Below are positions 43,185 to 58,241 of a stretch of 64,000 nt of DNA, in pieces. The position numbers and the translations under genes are program-made. Location: positions 62,001 to 126,000 of the forward strand of contig SBEG01000003.1 in NCBI GenBank assembly GCA_009668975.1, given 5' to 3'. The stretch is from Deltaproteobacteria bacterium. GTDB lineage: Bacteria > Desulfobacterota > Desulfuromonadia > Geobacterales > Geobacteraceae. Every line of letters begins with the position of its first letter. The stretch's first letter is position 1. The notes below the pieces were generated by a model. It was not told where the DNA came from and made no database searches. It saw only the letters and a program-made list of their open reading frames with translations.

Positions 43185-44059
43185 TATTTGGGAAAGAGCC
43201 AGAAACTTCCATGTCCGAAGAGGAATTCCGGCTGGTCCGGGACCTCATTCACAGTCACTGTGGGATCTATTTTGATACCGATGCCAAGTTTCTGCTTGAA
43301 AAGCGGCTCGCGCGCAGGCTTGAGCAGCACCAGCTTCCCGGTTTCAGGGAATATTACCATTTCCTCAAGTACAGCCGCGGCAGGGAACAGGAACTTTCCG
43401 ATATCATGGATATCCTTACCACGAACGAGACCTATTTCTTCCGTGAGGAGTTTCAGCTCAATGCCTTTGTCGGGGAATTATTGCCGGAGCTGAAGGCGGT
43501 GAAGGAAAAGCGGGGGGATCGCACGGTTCGCATCTGGAGTGCCGGTTGTTCAACCGGTGAGGAGCCCTACACGATTGCCATGCTTATCATGGAGACAGGG
43601 GCATTCAAAGACTGGAAAATCGAAATTATCGGGACCGATATCAGCCACAGGGTTCTGCAGCATGCCCGAAAAGGACTCTACGGGAAATCTTCGTTCAGAA
43701 CGACTTCACCGGAGCGGCTCCGCAGGTTTTTCCACCAGCAGGACGGGCTCTATCGCATCAGCGATGAAGTCAGGGGACTCGTCACCATCAGCCATCTCAA
43801 TCTGCTTGACGAGAACAGAATGATCCTGTTGGGGAAAATGGATATCATTTTCTGCCGAAATGTGATTATTTATTTCGATCAGGTCGCGAAGAGGTCGGTT
43901 ATCGAGTCTTTTTACCGGTCTCTTCGTGAGGGTGGCTATCTCCTGCTCGGACATTCTGAGTCGTTACTGAATACCACTACCGCATTTGCATTGAAACACC
44001 TGAAAAACGACATGGTCTACCAGAAACCGCTGTCCACTCTCGGGGGAGGACTCACGTGA
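43181..44059 (+). CDS. cheR: Chemotaxis protein methyltransferase CheR
   Basis: 292 residues. N-terminal helical CheR_N domain, then the SAM-binding domain with [19 protein letters not shown], the GTDIS motif and the late [10 protein letters not shown] segment. It methylates receptor glutamates. Start and stop both overlap neighbours by four bases (HEAT gene and cheB), indicating tight coupling. Confidence 0.95.
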   Translation: MIFGKEPETSMSEEEFRLVRDLIHSHCGIYFDTDAKFLLEKRLARRLEQHQLPGFREYYHFLKYSRGREQELSDIMDILTTNETYFFREEFQLNAFVGELLPELKAVKEKRGDRTVRIWSAGCSTGEEPYTIAMLIMETGAFKDWKIEIIGTDISHRVLQHARKGLYGKSSFRTTSPERLRRFFHQQDGLYRISDEVRGLVTISHLNLLDENRMILLGKMDIIFCRNVIIYFDQVAKRSVIESFYRSLREGGYLLLGHSESLLNTTTAFALKHLKNDMVYQKPLSTLGGGLT

Positions 44060-45153
44060 GCAAGATCCGGGTTCTCGTCATTGATGACTCCGCCTTCAAC
44101 CGGAGAACGATTACCAAAATCCTGGAGGCCATTCCGGAGGTGGAGGTGATCGGCTATGCGGTGGATGGGGAAGAGGGGATGCGTCGCATCCTGGCCCTGA
44201 AGCCCGACCTTGTCACCCTTGATCTCGAAATGCCGCGGATGGATGGTTTTACCCTGCTGCGGATCATTATGAGCAACTGTCCTACTCCGGTTATCGTCGT
44301 GAGCTCCCAGGGTGGTGATGAGAGTGTCTTCAAGGCTCTGGAGCTGGGAGCGGTTGATTTCATACTCAAGCCGACGGCCGGTGCTTTCGAGGAGTTGATC
44401 AAGATTCGTGAAGACCTGCATGAAAAGGTGCGGGAAGTCTTCAACCTCAACATGTCCTGCGTCAAAAAGCGGGGCGAACTCCTGCGGAAAAGCTCTGAAG
44501 CTGATTCGGTCAGACCTGTCAGAAAAATAGCACCGCTGACGGTACCGCGGAAGCGGGGCCAGGAAATTATTTCCGTGGTGGCAATCGGCGCATCAACGGG
44601 GGGGCCACCGGCACTGCAAAGCATGTTCTCCGCCTTTCCCGGGGGCATCCCTTTTTCGATTGTTGTCTCACAGCACATGCCTTCCGGATTTACCCGGACA
44701 TTTGCCGAAAGGCTTAACAGGACATCGGCGTTAGAGGTTGTCGAGGCCTGCGAGGGTGACCAGGTGCGGCCAGGCTGTGCGTTGATCGCACCGGGCGGGA
44801 AGAACATGGTTTTCAGGAAAGCGGACGGATGTGTGACGGTCCAGTTGCTTGACCCGGAACCGGGGGAAAATTACCTTCCCTCCGTTGACAGAATGTTTCA
44901 ATCAGGATCGGAAGTTTTCGGTTCCAAGTTTTTGGGAGTTGTTCTGACCGGTATGGGGAATGACGGAAGTCTCGGTGTCCGCGCCATCAAGGAAGCCGGA
45001 GGTCAGGTTCTGTCCGAGTCAGAGGATTCGGCGGTAATTTTTGGTATGCCGCGGGCGGCAATTGCAACCGGGGTGGTTGATTCGATAGTCCCCCTGGAAA
45101 AGATGACTGACGAAATTTTGGTACGTTGCGGTTTTAGTGGGGAGAGAAACTGA
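44056..45153 (+). CDS. cheB: Chemotaxis response regulator protein-glutamate methylesterase CheB
   Basis: 365 residues. REC domain ([12 protein letters not shown], phospho-acceptor [10 protein letters not shown]) and CheB methylesterase domain with catalytic Ser in [12 protein letters not shown], His in QHMPSGFT and Asp in GMGNDGSLG. With CheR it gives an adaptation system, which implies methylatable receptors somewhere in the genome. GTG start overlapping cheR. Confidence 0.95.
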   Translation: MSKIRVLVIDDSAFNRRTITKILEAIPEVEVIGYAVDGEEGMRRILALKPDLVTLDLEMPRMDGFTLLRIIMSNCPTPVIVVSSQGGDESVFKALELGAVDFILKPTAGAFEELIKIREDLHEKVREVFNLNMSCVKKRGELLRKSSEADSVRPVRKIAPLTVPRKRGQEIISVVAIGASTGGPPALQSMFSAFPGGIPFSIVVSQHMPSGFTRTFAERLNRTSALEVVEACEGDQVRPGCALIAPGGKNMVFRKADGCVTVQLLDPEPGENYLPSVDRMFQSGSEVFGSKFLGVVLTGMGNDGSLGVRAIKEAGGQVLSESEDSAVIFGMPRAAIATGVVDSIVPLEKMTDEILVRCGFSGERN

Positions 45154-45165
45154 GAGGAGCATGTT

Positions 45166-45990
45166 ATGGCGACTGACGATGAAAAAGGGGTTTCCTACAA
45201 CGCTGAAGAGTTTCTGCAACTTTTTAAAAAGGGGGCTGAATTCACCCAGGATCTTCTGAAAGAGAACGAGCGTCTCCGGTTTCGTATCCTCCAGGCGGAA
45301 AAGAATCTCCAGAGCACGGATGATGAGATGATCGTTACTGATGAGAACAGAAAACTTGTCGAGAAGATTGAGGCCCTTGAGAAAGAGAAGGCCGAGATTC
45401 TCGAGCGGATCCTTCAGGTTGAAAGGGAGAATCAGGATTTTGCCGAACGTTATGTGGAGGTGGAGGCGGAGAACAACAATCTTGCCAACCTCTACATTGC
45501 CAGCTATCAACTTCACTCGACCCTTGATTTTCGAGAGGTTCTGCAAATCATCACCGAGATCATCATCAATCTGATCGGAGCCGAAGAGTTTGCCATCCTG
45601 CTGCTTGACGAAAAGACCAACGAACTGAACGCGGTGGCAACCGAAGGGATCACCTGTGAGGAAATACCTTCGATGGTGATGGGCAGCGGGATCATCGGTT
45701 CGGTGGCGAAAACCGGGGACAACTATTTCGTTGAGGATATGGCCGGTTATGCGCGTGATTTCCAGAATCCGATGGTCTGCATTCCCTTGAAGATCAAAGA
45801 GCATGTCATTGGCGTGATTGTCATTTATAAGCTGCTTATTCAGAAAAAGAATTTTGCCCCTGTCGACTATGAGCTGTTCACCCTCCTGGCTGGCCATGCA
45901 GCCACGGCGATCTTCAGCTCCAAGTTGTATTCCGAGTCCGAGCGAAAGCTCTCGACTATTCAGGGTTTTATCCAATTGCTGACGAAATAG
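45166..45990 (+). CDS. Coiled-coil GAF domain protein
   Basis: 274 residues. The first 105 residues are a coiled coil rich in Glu/Lys heptads; a GAF domain follows (about 115-265, LHSTLDFREVLQIITEIII to LLAGHAATAIFSSKLYSES). No transmitter or output domain. GAF domains bind small ligands or mediate dimerisation; this protein may be a soluble input or scaffold for the cluster. It starts 12 bases after cheB and is followed by a CheY gene 25 bases on. Confidence 0.85.
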   Translation: MATDDEKGVSYNAEEFLQLFKKGAEFTQDLLKENERLRFRILQAEKNLQSTDDEMIVTDENRKLVEKIEALEKEKAEILERILQVERENQDFAERYVEVEAENNNLANLYIASYQLHSTLDFREVLQIITEIIINLIGAEEFAILLLDEKTNELNAVATEGITCEEIPSMVMGSGIIGSVAKTGDNYFVEDMAGYARDFQNPMVCIPLKIKEHVIGVIVIYKLLIQKKNFAPVDYELFTLLAGHAATAIFSSKLYSESERKLSTIQGFIQLLTK

Positions 45991-46015
45991 AGACCCCTGC
46001 GGAGGAGATGCCGGT

Positions 46016-46393
46016 ATGCCAGAATATAAGATTTTGATTATCGAAGATTCCCCGACCATGAGGCAGCTGATTGCATTTGCCCTGAAGAGGCTGCAAGGGG
46101 TTAGGATTGTCGAGGCAAATGATGGTGTGGACGGATTGCGGAAACTTTCTTCCGAAAAGTTTGATTTGATCCTGACCGATATCAACATGCCGGTCATGGA
46201 TGGTCTGAAGCTGGTCAGCCTGGTCCGCAATGACGCCAATTATCGTACTACCCCGATCGTGGTAATAACCACCGAGGGGGCCCAGGAAGACCGCGACCGT
46301 GCCCTTTCCCTTGGCGCAAATGACTACATTACCAAACCGATCCAGGCCAACAGGATTCTGGAACTGGCACGGACTCTTCTCAAGCCGGCCTAG
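46016..46393 (+). CDS. CheY-like single-domain response regulator
   Basis: 125 residues, receiver only: IIEDSPTMRQLIAFAL, phospho-acceptor TDINMPVMDGL, ITTEGAQEDRDRAL and the switch Lys in YITKPIQ. The C-terminal 'ALSLGANDYITKP' is typical of CheY outputs. Last gene of the chemosensory cluster, 104 bases before leuS. No flagellar or pilus gene that it could control lies in the window. Confidence 0.92.
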   Translation: MPEYKILIIEDSPTMRQLIAFALKRLQGVRIVEANDGVDGLRKLSSEKFDLILTDINMPVMDGLKLVSLVRNDANYRTTPIVVITTEGAQEDRDRALSLGANDYITKPIQANRILELARTLLKPA

Positions 46394-46497
46394 TCGCCAC
46401 GGGACGTCAGGGCTGGTTGGGTAAGAGGTGTAGTGCCGAAGCTGATTTGTAAACAACATACTGTAACTGTTGAGAATATAACCGGAGGTGTTTTGTC

Positions 46498-48975
46498 GTG
46501 GAGGAGAAATTTGTCCCCAAGAATGTAGAAGAAAAGTGGCAACGATTCTGGGAGGAAAGCTCGGCTTTCCGGGCGACCAGAAATGATGATAAAGAAAAGT
46601 ATTACCTGCTGGAAATGTTCCCGTATCCTTCGGGCCGCATTCACATGGGCCATGTGCGCAACTATTCCATCGGGGATGTCATCGCCCGCTTCATGAGGAT
46701 GCGCGGCCGCAATGTGCTCCATCCGATGGGTTGGGATGCCTTCGGCATGCCGGCCGAGAATGCCGCTATTCAGAATAAGAGCCATCCGGGTACCTGGACC
46801 TACGAAAATATCGAATATATGCGGAGCCAGTTGAAGAAACTCGGTTTTTCCTACGACTGGGATCGTGAGATCGCCACCTGCCATGTTGAATATTACCGCT
46901 GGGAGCAGCTGGTTTTCCTGAAGATGTATGAAAAGGGGCTGGCATACAAGAAAAACTCCTTTGTCAACTGGTGTCCGAAGTGTGAGACGGTACTGGCCAA
47001 TGAGCAGGTGGAAAACGGCGGCTGCTGGCGCTGTGACAGCGAAGTCGTGCAAAAGGAACTTGACCAGTGGTTCCTGCGTATCACCGATTATGCCGAGGAG
47101 TTGCTGGAGTATACCAACAAGCTTCCGGGTTGGCCGGAGCGGGTCCTGACCATGCAACGCAATTGGATCGGCAAGAGTTCCGGTTGCGAGATCGATTTCG
47201 CCCTTGAAAGTGGTGCCGGAGCAGTCCGGGTCTTCACGACCCGGCAGGACACCCTTTACGGTGCGACCTTCATGTCTTTGGCGCCGGAACATCCCCTGGC
47301 GCTGGAGTTGGCCACTTCCGAGCGGCGCGAAGAGGTCGTTGCCTTCATCGATAAGGTGAAAAGAACCGACAAACAGGTGCGAACCGCCGATGACCTTGAA
47401 AAAGAAGGCGTTTTTACCGGCTCGTACTGCCTTAACCCGGTAACCGGGAAGAGAATGCCGATCTATCTTGCCAACTTTGTCCTGCCGGAATACGGAACCG
47501 GTGCCGTCATGGCCGTGCCGACCCATGATCAGCGTGATTTCGAATTTGCCCGGAAATACGGCCTGCCGCTGCAGGTGGTGATTCAACCGGAGGGGGAAAC
47601 TCTTGACGCAGCCACCATGATCGCCGCGTTTACCGAGGACGGGGTAATGGTCAATTCCGGACCCTTTGACGGCATGAAGAGCAGCGAATCAAAGGAAAAG
47701 ATTGCCGACTACCTGGAAAAAGAAGGGTTCGGTAAAAAGACGACAAATTACCGGTTGCGTGATTGGGGCATCTCCCGCCAACGTTACTGGGGCAACCCGA
47801 TTCCCATTATTTACTGTGACTGTTGCGGGGCCGTTCCGGTTCCGGAAAGCGACCTGCCGGTTGTTCTGCCGATGGATGCTCAATTCAGCGGTGAAGGGGG
47901 CAACCCTTTGGCGAAGGTGCCATCATTCGTTTCCGTTGCCTGCCCGACCTGCGGGAAGCCGGCCCGCCGCGAGACCGATACCATGGACACCTTTGTGCAA
48001 TCATCCTGGTACTTCCTGCGTTATTGCTCGCCGCGCTTTGCGCAGGGCCCACTTGACCGGGAGGAAGCGGAATACTGGATGTCCGTTGATCAGTACATCG
48101 GCGGCATCGAGCATGCCGTGCTTCATCTGCTTTATGCACGTTTTTTCACCAAGGCCCTCCGAGATTTGGGCTTCATCAATATCGACGAGCCGTTTCTCAA
48201 TCTCCTGACCCAGGGGATGGTGATCAAGGACGGTTCCAAGATGAGCAAATCCAAGGGGAATGTCGTGGACCCCGACTCGCTGATCAAGGTGTATGGCGCC
48301 GACACCGCCCGGCTCTTTTCGCTGTTCGCCTCACCTCCGGAGCGTGATCTGGAATGGAGCGACCAAGGCGTTGACGGCAGTTATCGCTTCCTTAACAGAG
48401 TCTGGAAGCTGGTATTTGAGCTTGCTCCGCTGGTCAGCAGTGCCGGTCCGGCAGCGAGTGCTCAAACCTTGTCCGGAGATGCGGGTAAACTTCGCCGGGC
48501 AATTCATAAAACCATCAAGAAGGTTAGCGAAGATGTGGAGGAGCGGTTCCACTTTAACACCGCAATTGCGGCAATAATGGAGCTTGTTAACAGTATCTCG
48601 TCGTTTGAAGCGAAAAAAGATCCGTCCTGTGCATCGGTTCTCAAAGAGGCGTTAGAGTCGGTGGTCTTACTCCTTGCCCCGTTTGTTCCCCACATTGCCG
48701 AAGAATTGTGGGAAGGGCTTGGGCATGGCGGCGGCATCGCGAACGCTTCCTGGCCGGTCTATGACGCGGAGGCCGTTGTGGAAGACGAGTTGACCATTGT
48801 TGTGCAGGTCAACGGCAAACTTCGCGGCAAGATAACGGTTGCCGCCGCTGCAACCGAGGAGCAGGTCAGGACCGCCGCGCTTGCCGAAGACAAGGTTGTT
48901 GTCCATATCGAAGGCAAAACAGTCCGGAAGATTATCTATGTTCCGGGAAAACTCCTGAACATTGTCGTTGCCTGA
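46498..48975 (+). CDS. leuS: Leucyl-tRNA synthetase
   Basis: 825 residues, full bacterial length. HIGH motif in [15 protein letters not shown] near residue 43, [13 protein letters not shown] near residue 583, a CP1 editing domain between them ([11 protein letters not shown]), and zinc-type Cys pairs (CPKC, CWRC; CPTC). GTG start with GGAGGTG 8 bases upstream. It precedes lptE and holA, as in other Desulfuromonadia. Confidence 0.97.
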   Translation: MEEKFVPKNVEEKWQRFWEESSAFRATRNDDKEKYYLLEMFPYPSGRIHMGHVRNYSIGDVIARFMRMRGRNVLHPMGWDAFGMPAENAAIQNKSHPGTWTYENIEYMRSQLKKLGFSYDWDREIATCHVEYYRWEQLVFLKMYEKGLAYKKNSFVNWCPKCETVLANEQVENGGCWRCDSEVVQKELDQWFLRITDYAEELLEYTNKLPGWPERVLTMQRNWIGKSSGCEIDFALESGAGAVRVFTTRQDTLYGATFMSLAPEHPLALELATSERREEVVAFIDKVKRTDKQVRTADDLEKEGVFTGSYCLNPVTGKRMPIYLANFVLPEYGTGAVMAVPTHDQRDFEFARKYGLPLQVVIQPEGETLDAATMIAAFTEDGVMVNSGPFDGMKSSESKEKIADYLEKEGFGKKTTNYRLRDWGISRQRYWGNPIPIIYCDCCGAVPVPESDLPVVLPMDAQFSGEGGNPLAKVPSFVSVACPTCGKPARRETDTMDTFVQSSWYFLRYCSPRFAQGPLDREEAEYWMSVDQYIGGIEHAVLHLLYARFFTKALRDLGFINIDEPFLNLLTQGMVIKDGSKMSKSKGNVVDPDSLIKVYGADTARLFSLFASPPERDLEWSDQGVDGSYRFLNRVWKLVFELAPLVSSAGPAASAQTLSGDAGKLRRAIHKTIKKVSEDVEERFHFNTAIAAIMELVNSISSFEAKKDPSCASVLKEALESVVLLLAPFVPHIAEELWEGLGHGGGIANASWPVYDAEAVVEDELTIVVQVNGKLRGKITVAAAATEEQVRTAALAEDKVVVHIEGKTVRKIIYVPGKLLNIVVA

Positions 48976-49131
48976 AGTTGCTGAATGCTCCGGTCACGGA
49001 TGGCTGGAGCATTTCACTCTTCCGGAAGGTTCAGTTGTCTGCCGCCCTGAAACCGGGTGCCCACTCTTGTTGTCGCTCATCATCATCTAAGACCTTCAAC
49101 ACACCCGGGCAGTTCCGGGGAAGGGGGATTT

Positions 49132-49650
49132 GTGCGAATTTCGCTGTTTTCAGTGCTACTTATACTGCTATCGTCACTGGTTACCGGCTGTGGCTATCAT
49201 ACCCTTGCCCAGGATACCCAACAGCGCTTTGGTGAGTCGGCAACGGTCAGCATACCGATATTTGCGAACAAGACCTATAAGCCGAATCTGGAAAATATTT
49301 TACTCAACAACCTGATCGGGGAGTTCGCAAAACGAAAAGGGCTGCGGGTTGTGCAGAGTGGGGAATCCGATTATACCCTGTCCGGAGAGTTGCTCAACTA
49401 CGTAAAGACTGCTGCTTCTTATACGGGTCAGGATATCATAAAAGAGTATACCGCTACCTTGACCATCGTTGCGACATTGCGGAAAAGCAGCAACCAGATG
49501 GTTGTCTGGAAAGGGCAGCTGTCCTGGAGCCAGGATTTGCCTGCAAGCTCCGATATTGCCATCCAGCAGAACAGTGAAGATGCCGCGATTCAGGTTATCT
49601 GCCAGCGGCTCGCCCAGCAGTTGTATCTGAGGATCAACGAAGATTTTTAA
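49132..49650 (+). CDS. lptE: LPS-assembly lipoprotein LptE
   Basis: 172 residues. A signal peptide ends in the lipobox LVTGC, followed by GYHTLA, typical of LptE. LptE plugs and helps fold the outer-membrane LptD translocon. The GTG at 49132 has GGGAAGGGGGA upstream; a longer frame to 49057 would put 25 hydrophilic residues before the signal peptide. Conserved order leuS-lptE-holA supports the call. Confidence 0.9.
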   Translation: MRISLFSVLLILLSSLVTGCGYHTLAQDTQQRFGESATVSIPIFANKTYKPNLENILLNNLIGEFAKRKGLRVVQSGESDYTLSGELLNYVKTAASYTGQDIIKEYTATLTIVATLRKSSNQMVVWKGQLSWSQDLPASSDIAIQQNSEDAAIQVICQRLAQQLYLRINEDF

Positions 49651-49725
49651 CCGGTTTTTGGCAATAATCCGCAGCGCCGGCCAACTGTTGCGCTACTCGA
49701 AATTCTCGCCTTCAAGACAGATCTG

Positions 49726-49753
49726 CCGGTCGTCTCTTCCTGGGGACGACCGG
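49726..49753 (+). terminator. Hairpin between lptE and holA
   Basis: CCGGTCGTC (49726-49734) pairs perfectly with GACGACCGG (49745-49753) around a 10-base loop, followed by GGTGTTTTAG. It is a weak terminator or attenuator before holA. Confidence 0.45.
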
Positions 49754-49790
49754 GGTGTTTTAGGCATCTCGCTATGCAACGGGTCATCCA

Positions 49791-50798
49791 ATGAAATACC
49801 AAGAGTTTGTCCAGGCAATCGAGAAGGGGCAAGTGCGGCCCCTCTATTATCTGTATGGAGATGAGCCATACCTGATGGACAAGTGCATCCAGCAGCTGTT
49901 GGAGCGTCTTGTTTCCGCGGACCTGCGGGACTTTAATCTGAATGTCTATTACGGCACCGAATGCAAGGGCGATGAAATAGCCGAAACCGCGGCAACGTTA
50001 CCGATGTTTGCATCCTGGCGGGTCGTGGTGGTAAAAAAGGCTGATGCTCTTTCGGCTGTTTCCCTGGAAGTCCTCTCTGCCTATGTCAAGAATCCTTCTC
50101 CCTCGACCTGCCTATTACTGCAGGGAGAAAAGATTGACCAGCGAAAGAAGTTCTTTTCCGAACTGAAGAAGAACGGTGAGTTGGTCGAATTCAAACGTCT
50201 CTATGAAAACCAGTTACCAACCTTCATCAGGAATGAGGCCTCACTGCGCGGGAGGAAAATCGAGCCGGCCGCGGCGGAAATGCTGGTCTATCTGGTTGGT
50301 AATAACCTTCAGGAGCTTATTTCCGAGTTGGAAAAGGCCATTCTCTATGTAGGGGAGTCTCGGGAGATTCTGGTGTCGCACATCCGGGCAATTGTCTCTG
50401 ATACACGGGTCAATAGCGTATTCGAGTTAACCGACGCCTTAGGGGGAAAGAAGCTGGACAAGGCGTTACGAAGCCTCGACAGCTTGCTCGGTGACGGTGA
50501 GGCGCCTCTTTTGGTCTTGGCCATGGTGACACGGCATTTTCGTCAGCTCTGGAAAATCAGGGAACTGCTGGAAAAGAAAACGCCCTTGCAGGAGATTGGG
50601 AAAATTGCCGGAATCAATCCGTATTTTCTGCAGGGGATTATCGCGCAGGCAAGGAATTATTCCCTGGAGGAACTCCGAAGGGTATTTGAAAAGCTTTTTC
50701 AGATTGATGGGGCACTGAAAACCGGTGGGGGCAAACCTTCTGTGCTGTTGGAAAAGCTTCTGATGGATGTCTGTACTTCAGGACTCGGCGCACGGTAG
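49791..50798 (+). CDS. holA: DNA polymerase III delta subunit
   Basis: 335-residue clamp-loader subunit that opens the sliding clamp. It begins with KGQVRPLYYLYGDEPYLMDK, the HolA hallmark, with the AAA+-like fold lacking a functional P-loop and a C-terminal collar helix domain (LVLAMVTRHFRQLWKIREL). The ATG lies just after AACGGGTCATCC, with a weak ribosome site. Confidence 0.92.
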   Translation: MKYQEFVQAIEKGQVRPLYYLYGDEPYLMDKCIQQLLERLVSADLRDFNLNVYYGTECKGDEIAETAATLPMFASWRVVVVKKADALSAVSLEVLSAYVKNPSPSTCLLLQGEKIDQRKKFFSELKKNGELVEFKRLYENQLPTFIRNEASLRGRKIEPAAAEMLVYLVGNNLQELISELEKAILYVGESREILVSHIRAIVSDTRVNSVFELTDALGGKKLDKALRSLDSLLGDGEAPLLVLAMVTRHFRQLWKIRELLEKKTPLQEIGKIAGINPYFLQGIIAQARNYSLEELRRVFEKLFQIDGALKTGGGKPSVLLEKLLMDVCTSGLGAR

Positions 50799-50888
50799 CC
50801 GGAGACGTTTTCGGCCGGGCGAGCCATGCTGCCTCATCCCGAACGAGTTTTACTCCTGCTGAGCATCTCGGGGAAACTTCTCACGCGA

Positions 50889-50920
50889 AAAAGGGACCCC
50901 CCGGTTAAGAGGTCCCTTTT
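50889..50920. terminator. Bidirectional terminator between holA and rpsT
   Basis: AAAAGGGACC (50889-50898) pairs with GGTCCCTTTT (50911-50920) around a 12-base loop, with A-run and T-run on the two sides. It serves both convergent genes. Confidence 0.85.
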
Positions 50921-50978
50921 GTATGATTTGATTACGGTTAGGTTCGCAGAGACTGTCGTGGTTGAATAGCTATGCGGA

Positions 50979-51242
50979 CTAGCCGAGAGTGCCGACCAGC
51001 TTGCTCAAGCGGGAAACATTGCGGGAAGCGTTCGAGCGGTGAATAACACCTTTTGATGCAGCTGAGTCGATGTAGGGAATCGCTGCCTGAAGGGTTTCCT
51101 TGGCCAGGGCCACGTCGTTTGCCGCAACTGCTTCGCGAACACGCTTTATGTGAGTCCGCAGGGTTGAGCGGACGTGCTTGTTTCGTGCATTTCTTCTTTC
51201 ATTCTGCTTGATTCTTTTAAGAGCCGACTTGTGATGAGCCAA
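50979..51242 (-). CDS. rpsT: 30S ribosomal protein S20
   Basis: 87 residues; [20 protein letters not shown] is the S20 start. It binds 16S rRNA near the subunit base. The start codon is TTG (51240-51242), with GGAGGTG a few bases upstream; no ATG is available. E. coli rpsT also starts with UUG, where it is linked to autoregulation, so the same control may apply here. Monocistronic with a strong promoter upstream. Confidence 0.96.
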   Translation of the reverse strand: MAHHKSALKRIKQNERRNARNKHVRSTLRTHIKRVREAVAANDVALAKETLQAAIPYIDSAASKGVIHRSNASRNVSRLSKLVGTLG

Positions 51243-51293
51243 ACTACACCTCCAGATATGTGTAAGGGTTTGTATAAGTTGTAGAAAGCTAAA

Positions 51294-51323
51294 TTTCTAC
51301 CATTTGTAACGGTGAAGTGTCAA
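51294..51323 (-). promoter_or_regulatory. Sigma-70-type promoter for rpsT
   Basis: On the minus strand a perfect TTGACA (51318-51323), an 18-base spacer and TAGAAA (51294-51299), about 52 bases before the TTG start. Confidence 0.45.
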
Positions 51324-51511
51324 GGGAAAAGTATCTGGCGGGACAATGATTTTGCTGTTCCCTGGGATGGATTTAATCGTACCATGCAGTTGCCGGCTTT
51401 CAAGTCATGAGAGGATTCTGGTCAATTGAGCAGGGAAAAGCAGGTTCAGGGCTGCCGGGCATATTTCCCCGGTAAAGCTTTGTGAAAGTGTGCAATCCAA
51501 GGAGGAATAGG

Positions 51512-51877
51512 GTGAAGAGTCGAAAGTCAACGGAGGCTTCTTTGGTGTATTCGTCGGAACATGGCAGGATGTGTCCGGAATGCTCCCGACCGATCGCCGG
51601 ATGTATCTGCCGGAATAACCGCTTGTCCCCCGCAGGTGATGGCGTTGTCAGGGTCCGGCGTGAAACAAAGGGGCGTGGTGGTAAAACGGTTACGGTTATC
51701 AGCGGTGTGCCCTTGGACAGTCCGGCTGTCAAGGTCCTCGCCGCGGAGTTGAAGAAAATCTGCGGAGCCGGCGGGGCACTGAAGGATGGTGTCATCGAAA
51801 TACAGGGTGATCACTGTGTGACGGTTATGCAGGAACTGGAGCGCCGCGGTTTTCGGGTAAAAAGAGCGGGTGGTTAG
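51512..51877 (+). CDS. SUI1/YciH-like translation factor
   Basis: 121 residues. An N-terminal Cys cluster (CPECSRPIAGCIC) is followed by an eIF1/SUI1 domain (RGGKTVTVISGVPLD...VIEIQGDH). Bacterial YciH proteins are proposed to affect start-site fidelity or to inhibit translation in stress. The GTG at 51512 is chosen for its near-perfect AAGGAGG 6 bases upstream; the frame could also start at GTG 51482. Confidence 0.87.
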   Translation: MKSRKSTEASLVYSSEHGRMCPECSRPIAGCICRNNRLSPAGDGVVRVRRETKGRGGKTVTVISGVPLDSPAVKVLAAELKKICGAGGALKDGVIEIQGDHCVTVMQELERRGFRVKRAGG

Positions 51878-51956
51878 CACGTGCGTCTTGTGCTCAACCA
51901 AACATCACAGCAGACGATTACTTTAACAGCAAGCTAAATGTAAAGGATGGAGTGCC

Positions 51957-52391
51957 ATGAAATATCAGCGTGGTGAAGTTGGCCGGATTTTTGTCGTGCG
52001 CTTTGAGGATGGGGATGATGTGCTTGGCGGATTAGTCTCGCTTGCCGAAAAGGAAAATATTCGTGCGGGATCATTCCAGCTTGTGGGCGGCATGAAACGT
52101 GGCCGGTTCGTGGTTGGTCCGGAGCGGGAGGAACTGCCGCCGGTACCGGTGTGGCGGACTTTGGGGGAAAGCCACGAGATTCTGGGCTTTGGGACTATTT
52201 TCTGCCAGGGTACTGTGCCGAAGGTTCATCTGCATGGAGCGTATGGCAAGGGGGATAGTGTCCGGGTCGGTTGTCTGCGGGAGGCCTCAGAGGCCTTCCT
52301 GGTGCTGGAAGCGGTGGTTATGGAGATTACGGGGGTAACCGCGGTGCGGGAGTTGGATCCTGCTTCGGGAATGGTGCTCCTGAAGTTGTAG
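51957..52391 (+). CDS. PPC (DUF296) domain protein
   Basis: 144-residue stand-alone PPC/PCC domain: MKYQRGEVGRIFVVRFEDG at the start, AGSFQLVGGMKRG, and the histidine pair region KVHLHGAYG. In plants this domain sits with AT-hooks; bacterial proteins form trimers and some are suspected metal-binding proteins. Function here is unknown. GATGGAGTGCC precedes the ATG. Confidence 0.85.
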   Translation: MKYQRGEVGRIFVVRFEDGDDVLGGLVSLAEKENIRAGSFQLVGGMKRGRFVVGPEREELPPVPVWRTLGESHEILGFGTIFCQGTVPKVHLHGAYGKGDSVRVGCLREASEAFLVLEAVVMEITGVTAVRELDPASGMVLLKL

Positions 52392-52424
52392 AAATGGGCT
52401 GACAGCAGAGTTTACTCAAATGAA

Positions 52425-52457
52425 ACCCGCCCTTCACCGGGAAAGGCGAGGGCGGGT
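52425..52457. terminator. Hairpin between PPC gene and DsbC-like gene
   Basis: ACCCGCCCT (52425-52433) and AGGGCGGGT (52449-52457) form a perfect 9-bp stem with a 15-base loop between convergent genes. The T-tract is short on the minus strand (TTTCATTT) and absent on the plus strand. Confidence 0.55.
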
Positions 52458-52518
52458 AGTCGTTCAAAATCTTCCGGAATTGAATGGCGTCCTTCAACAG
52501 GCTGTTGTGCTTAGGATG

Positions 52519-53244
52519 TCAGCGTACTTTGCCGAGGTATTTTTCGACGAGGGGAATATTGGCGCCACTGACATATTTGCCGTTCACCCAATAGCTGGGC
52601 GTGGCATTAACCTGCAACTTGTCGGTAATGGCCTTCTGTGCTTTGAGAAGTCCCTTGTCGTCGTGTTTCTGATCGAGGATCTTGCGGTTCCCATCGAGTT
52701 GCCCGGAATAAACCTCGAAAAGCGCTTTTTCGGTGTCGTCCGCGGCAAGGATATAGGTAACTTTTTTTACGGCATCGGGGTGCATGTCAAGAGGCTTGAA
52801 AAAAATGTAGCGGGTCAGGTCTTTTCTGGAATTCCAGTAGGCATGCATCTTTCTGCAGTAAGGACAGTCGGGGTCTGTTACTTCGACCACGATGTTTTTT
52901 CCCGTTCCAACCTTGATGGCCTTTTTCAGGTCTTCGTTGGTCAGCAGTCGGTACCGTTCGCCCAGTACCCGTTCCTGGGTCAGGTTTCTGCCATCCTTCG
53001 TGTAGATCTCTCCTACAAACAGATAACCGGTTTTAGGGTAAAAATAAACAATTCTCCCATCGGCAATTACTTCATAGAGTCCGGTGATTTCAGTTTTCGT
53101 GAAACTGGTGTATTTGAGTTTGGGGAATATCTTGCGTAATTCATCCTGAGGTTTCAGTGATTTTTGTGCAGCGGAAACCAGCGACCCGCCGCTTGAGAGT
53201 GCCACGGAAAGACAGATCAAACCAAGCCAGCGCTTCATTGTCAT
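52519..53244 (-). CDS. DsbC/DsbG-like thiol:disulfide interchange protein
   Basis: 241 residues. Signal peptide (about 1-25), an N-terminal DsbC-type dimerisation domain (LKYTSFTKTEITGLYEVIADGRIVYF pattern), and a thioredoxin fold with the active site CPYCRKMHAYW near residue 124. It is expected to isomerise or reduce disulfides in the periplasm. The conserved cis-Pro loop is ATPSYWVNG. A second ATG two codons downstream is an alternative start. No DsbD-like partner is nearby. Confidence 0.88.
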   Translation of the reverse strand: MTMKRWLGLICLSVALSSGGSLVSAAQKSLKPQDELRKIFPKLKYTSFTKTEITGLYEVIADGRIVYFYPKTGYLFVGEIYTKDGRNLTQERVLGERYRLLTNEDLKKAIKVGTGKNIVVEVTDPDCPYCRKMHAYWNSRKDLTRYIFFKPLDMHPDAVKKVTYILAADDTEKALFEVYSGQLDGNRKILDQKHDDKGLLKAQKAITDKLQVNATPSYWVNGKYVSGANIPLVEKYLGKVR

Positions 53245-53288
53245 AGTATGTTTCCTTCCTTTTTCTGCGTAATTTGTTATGACGAGTG

Positions 53289-58241
<4,953 letters not shown>

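Noticed and set aside
45019..46239. 406-codon open frame on the minus strand
   Set aside because: It spans the ends of cheB, the GAF gene and cheY in antisense; all three plus-strand proteins are well conserved.
46390..47586. 398-codon open frame on the minus strand
   Set aside because: Antisense to leuS, with no recognisable motif.
52420..53139. 239-codon open frame on the plus strand
   Set aside because: Antisense to the DsbC-like gene, which has a signal peptide and CPYC active site.
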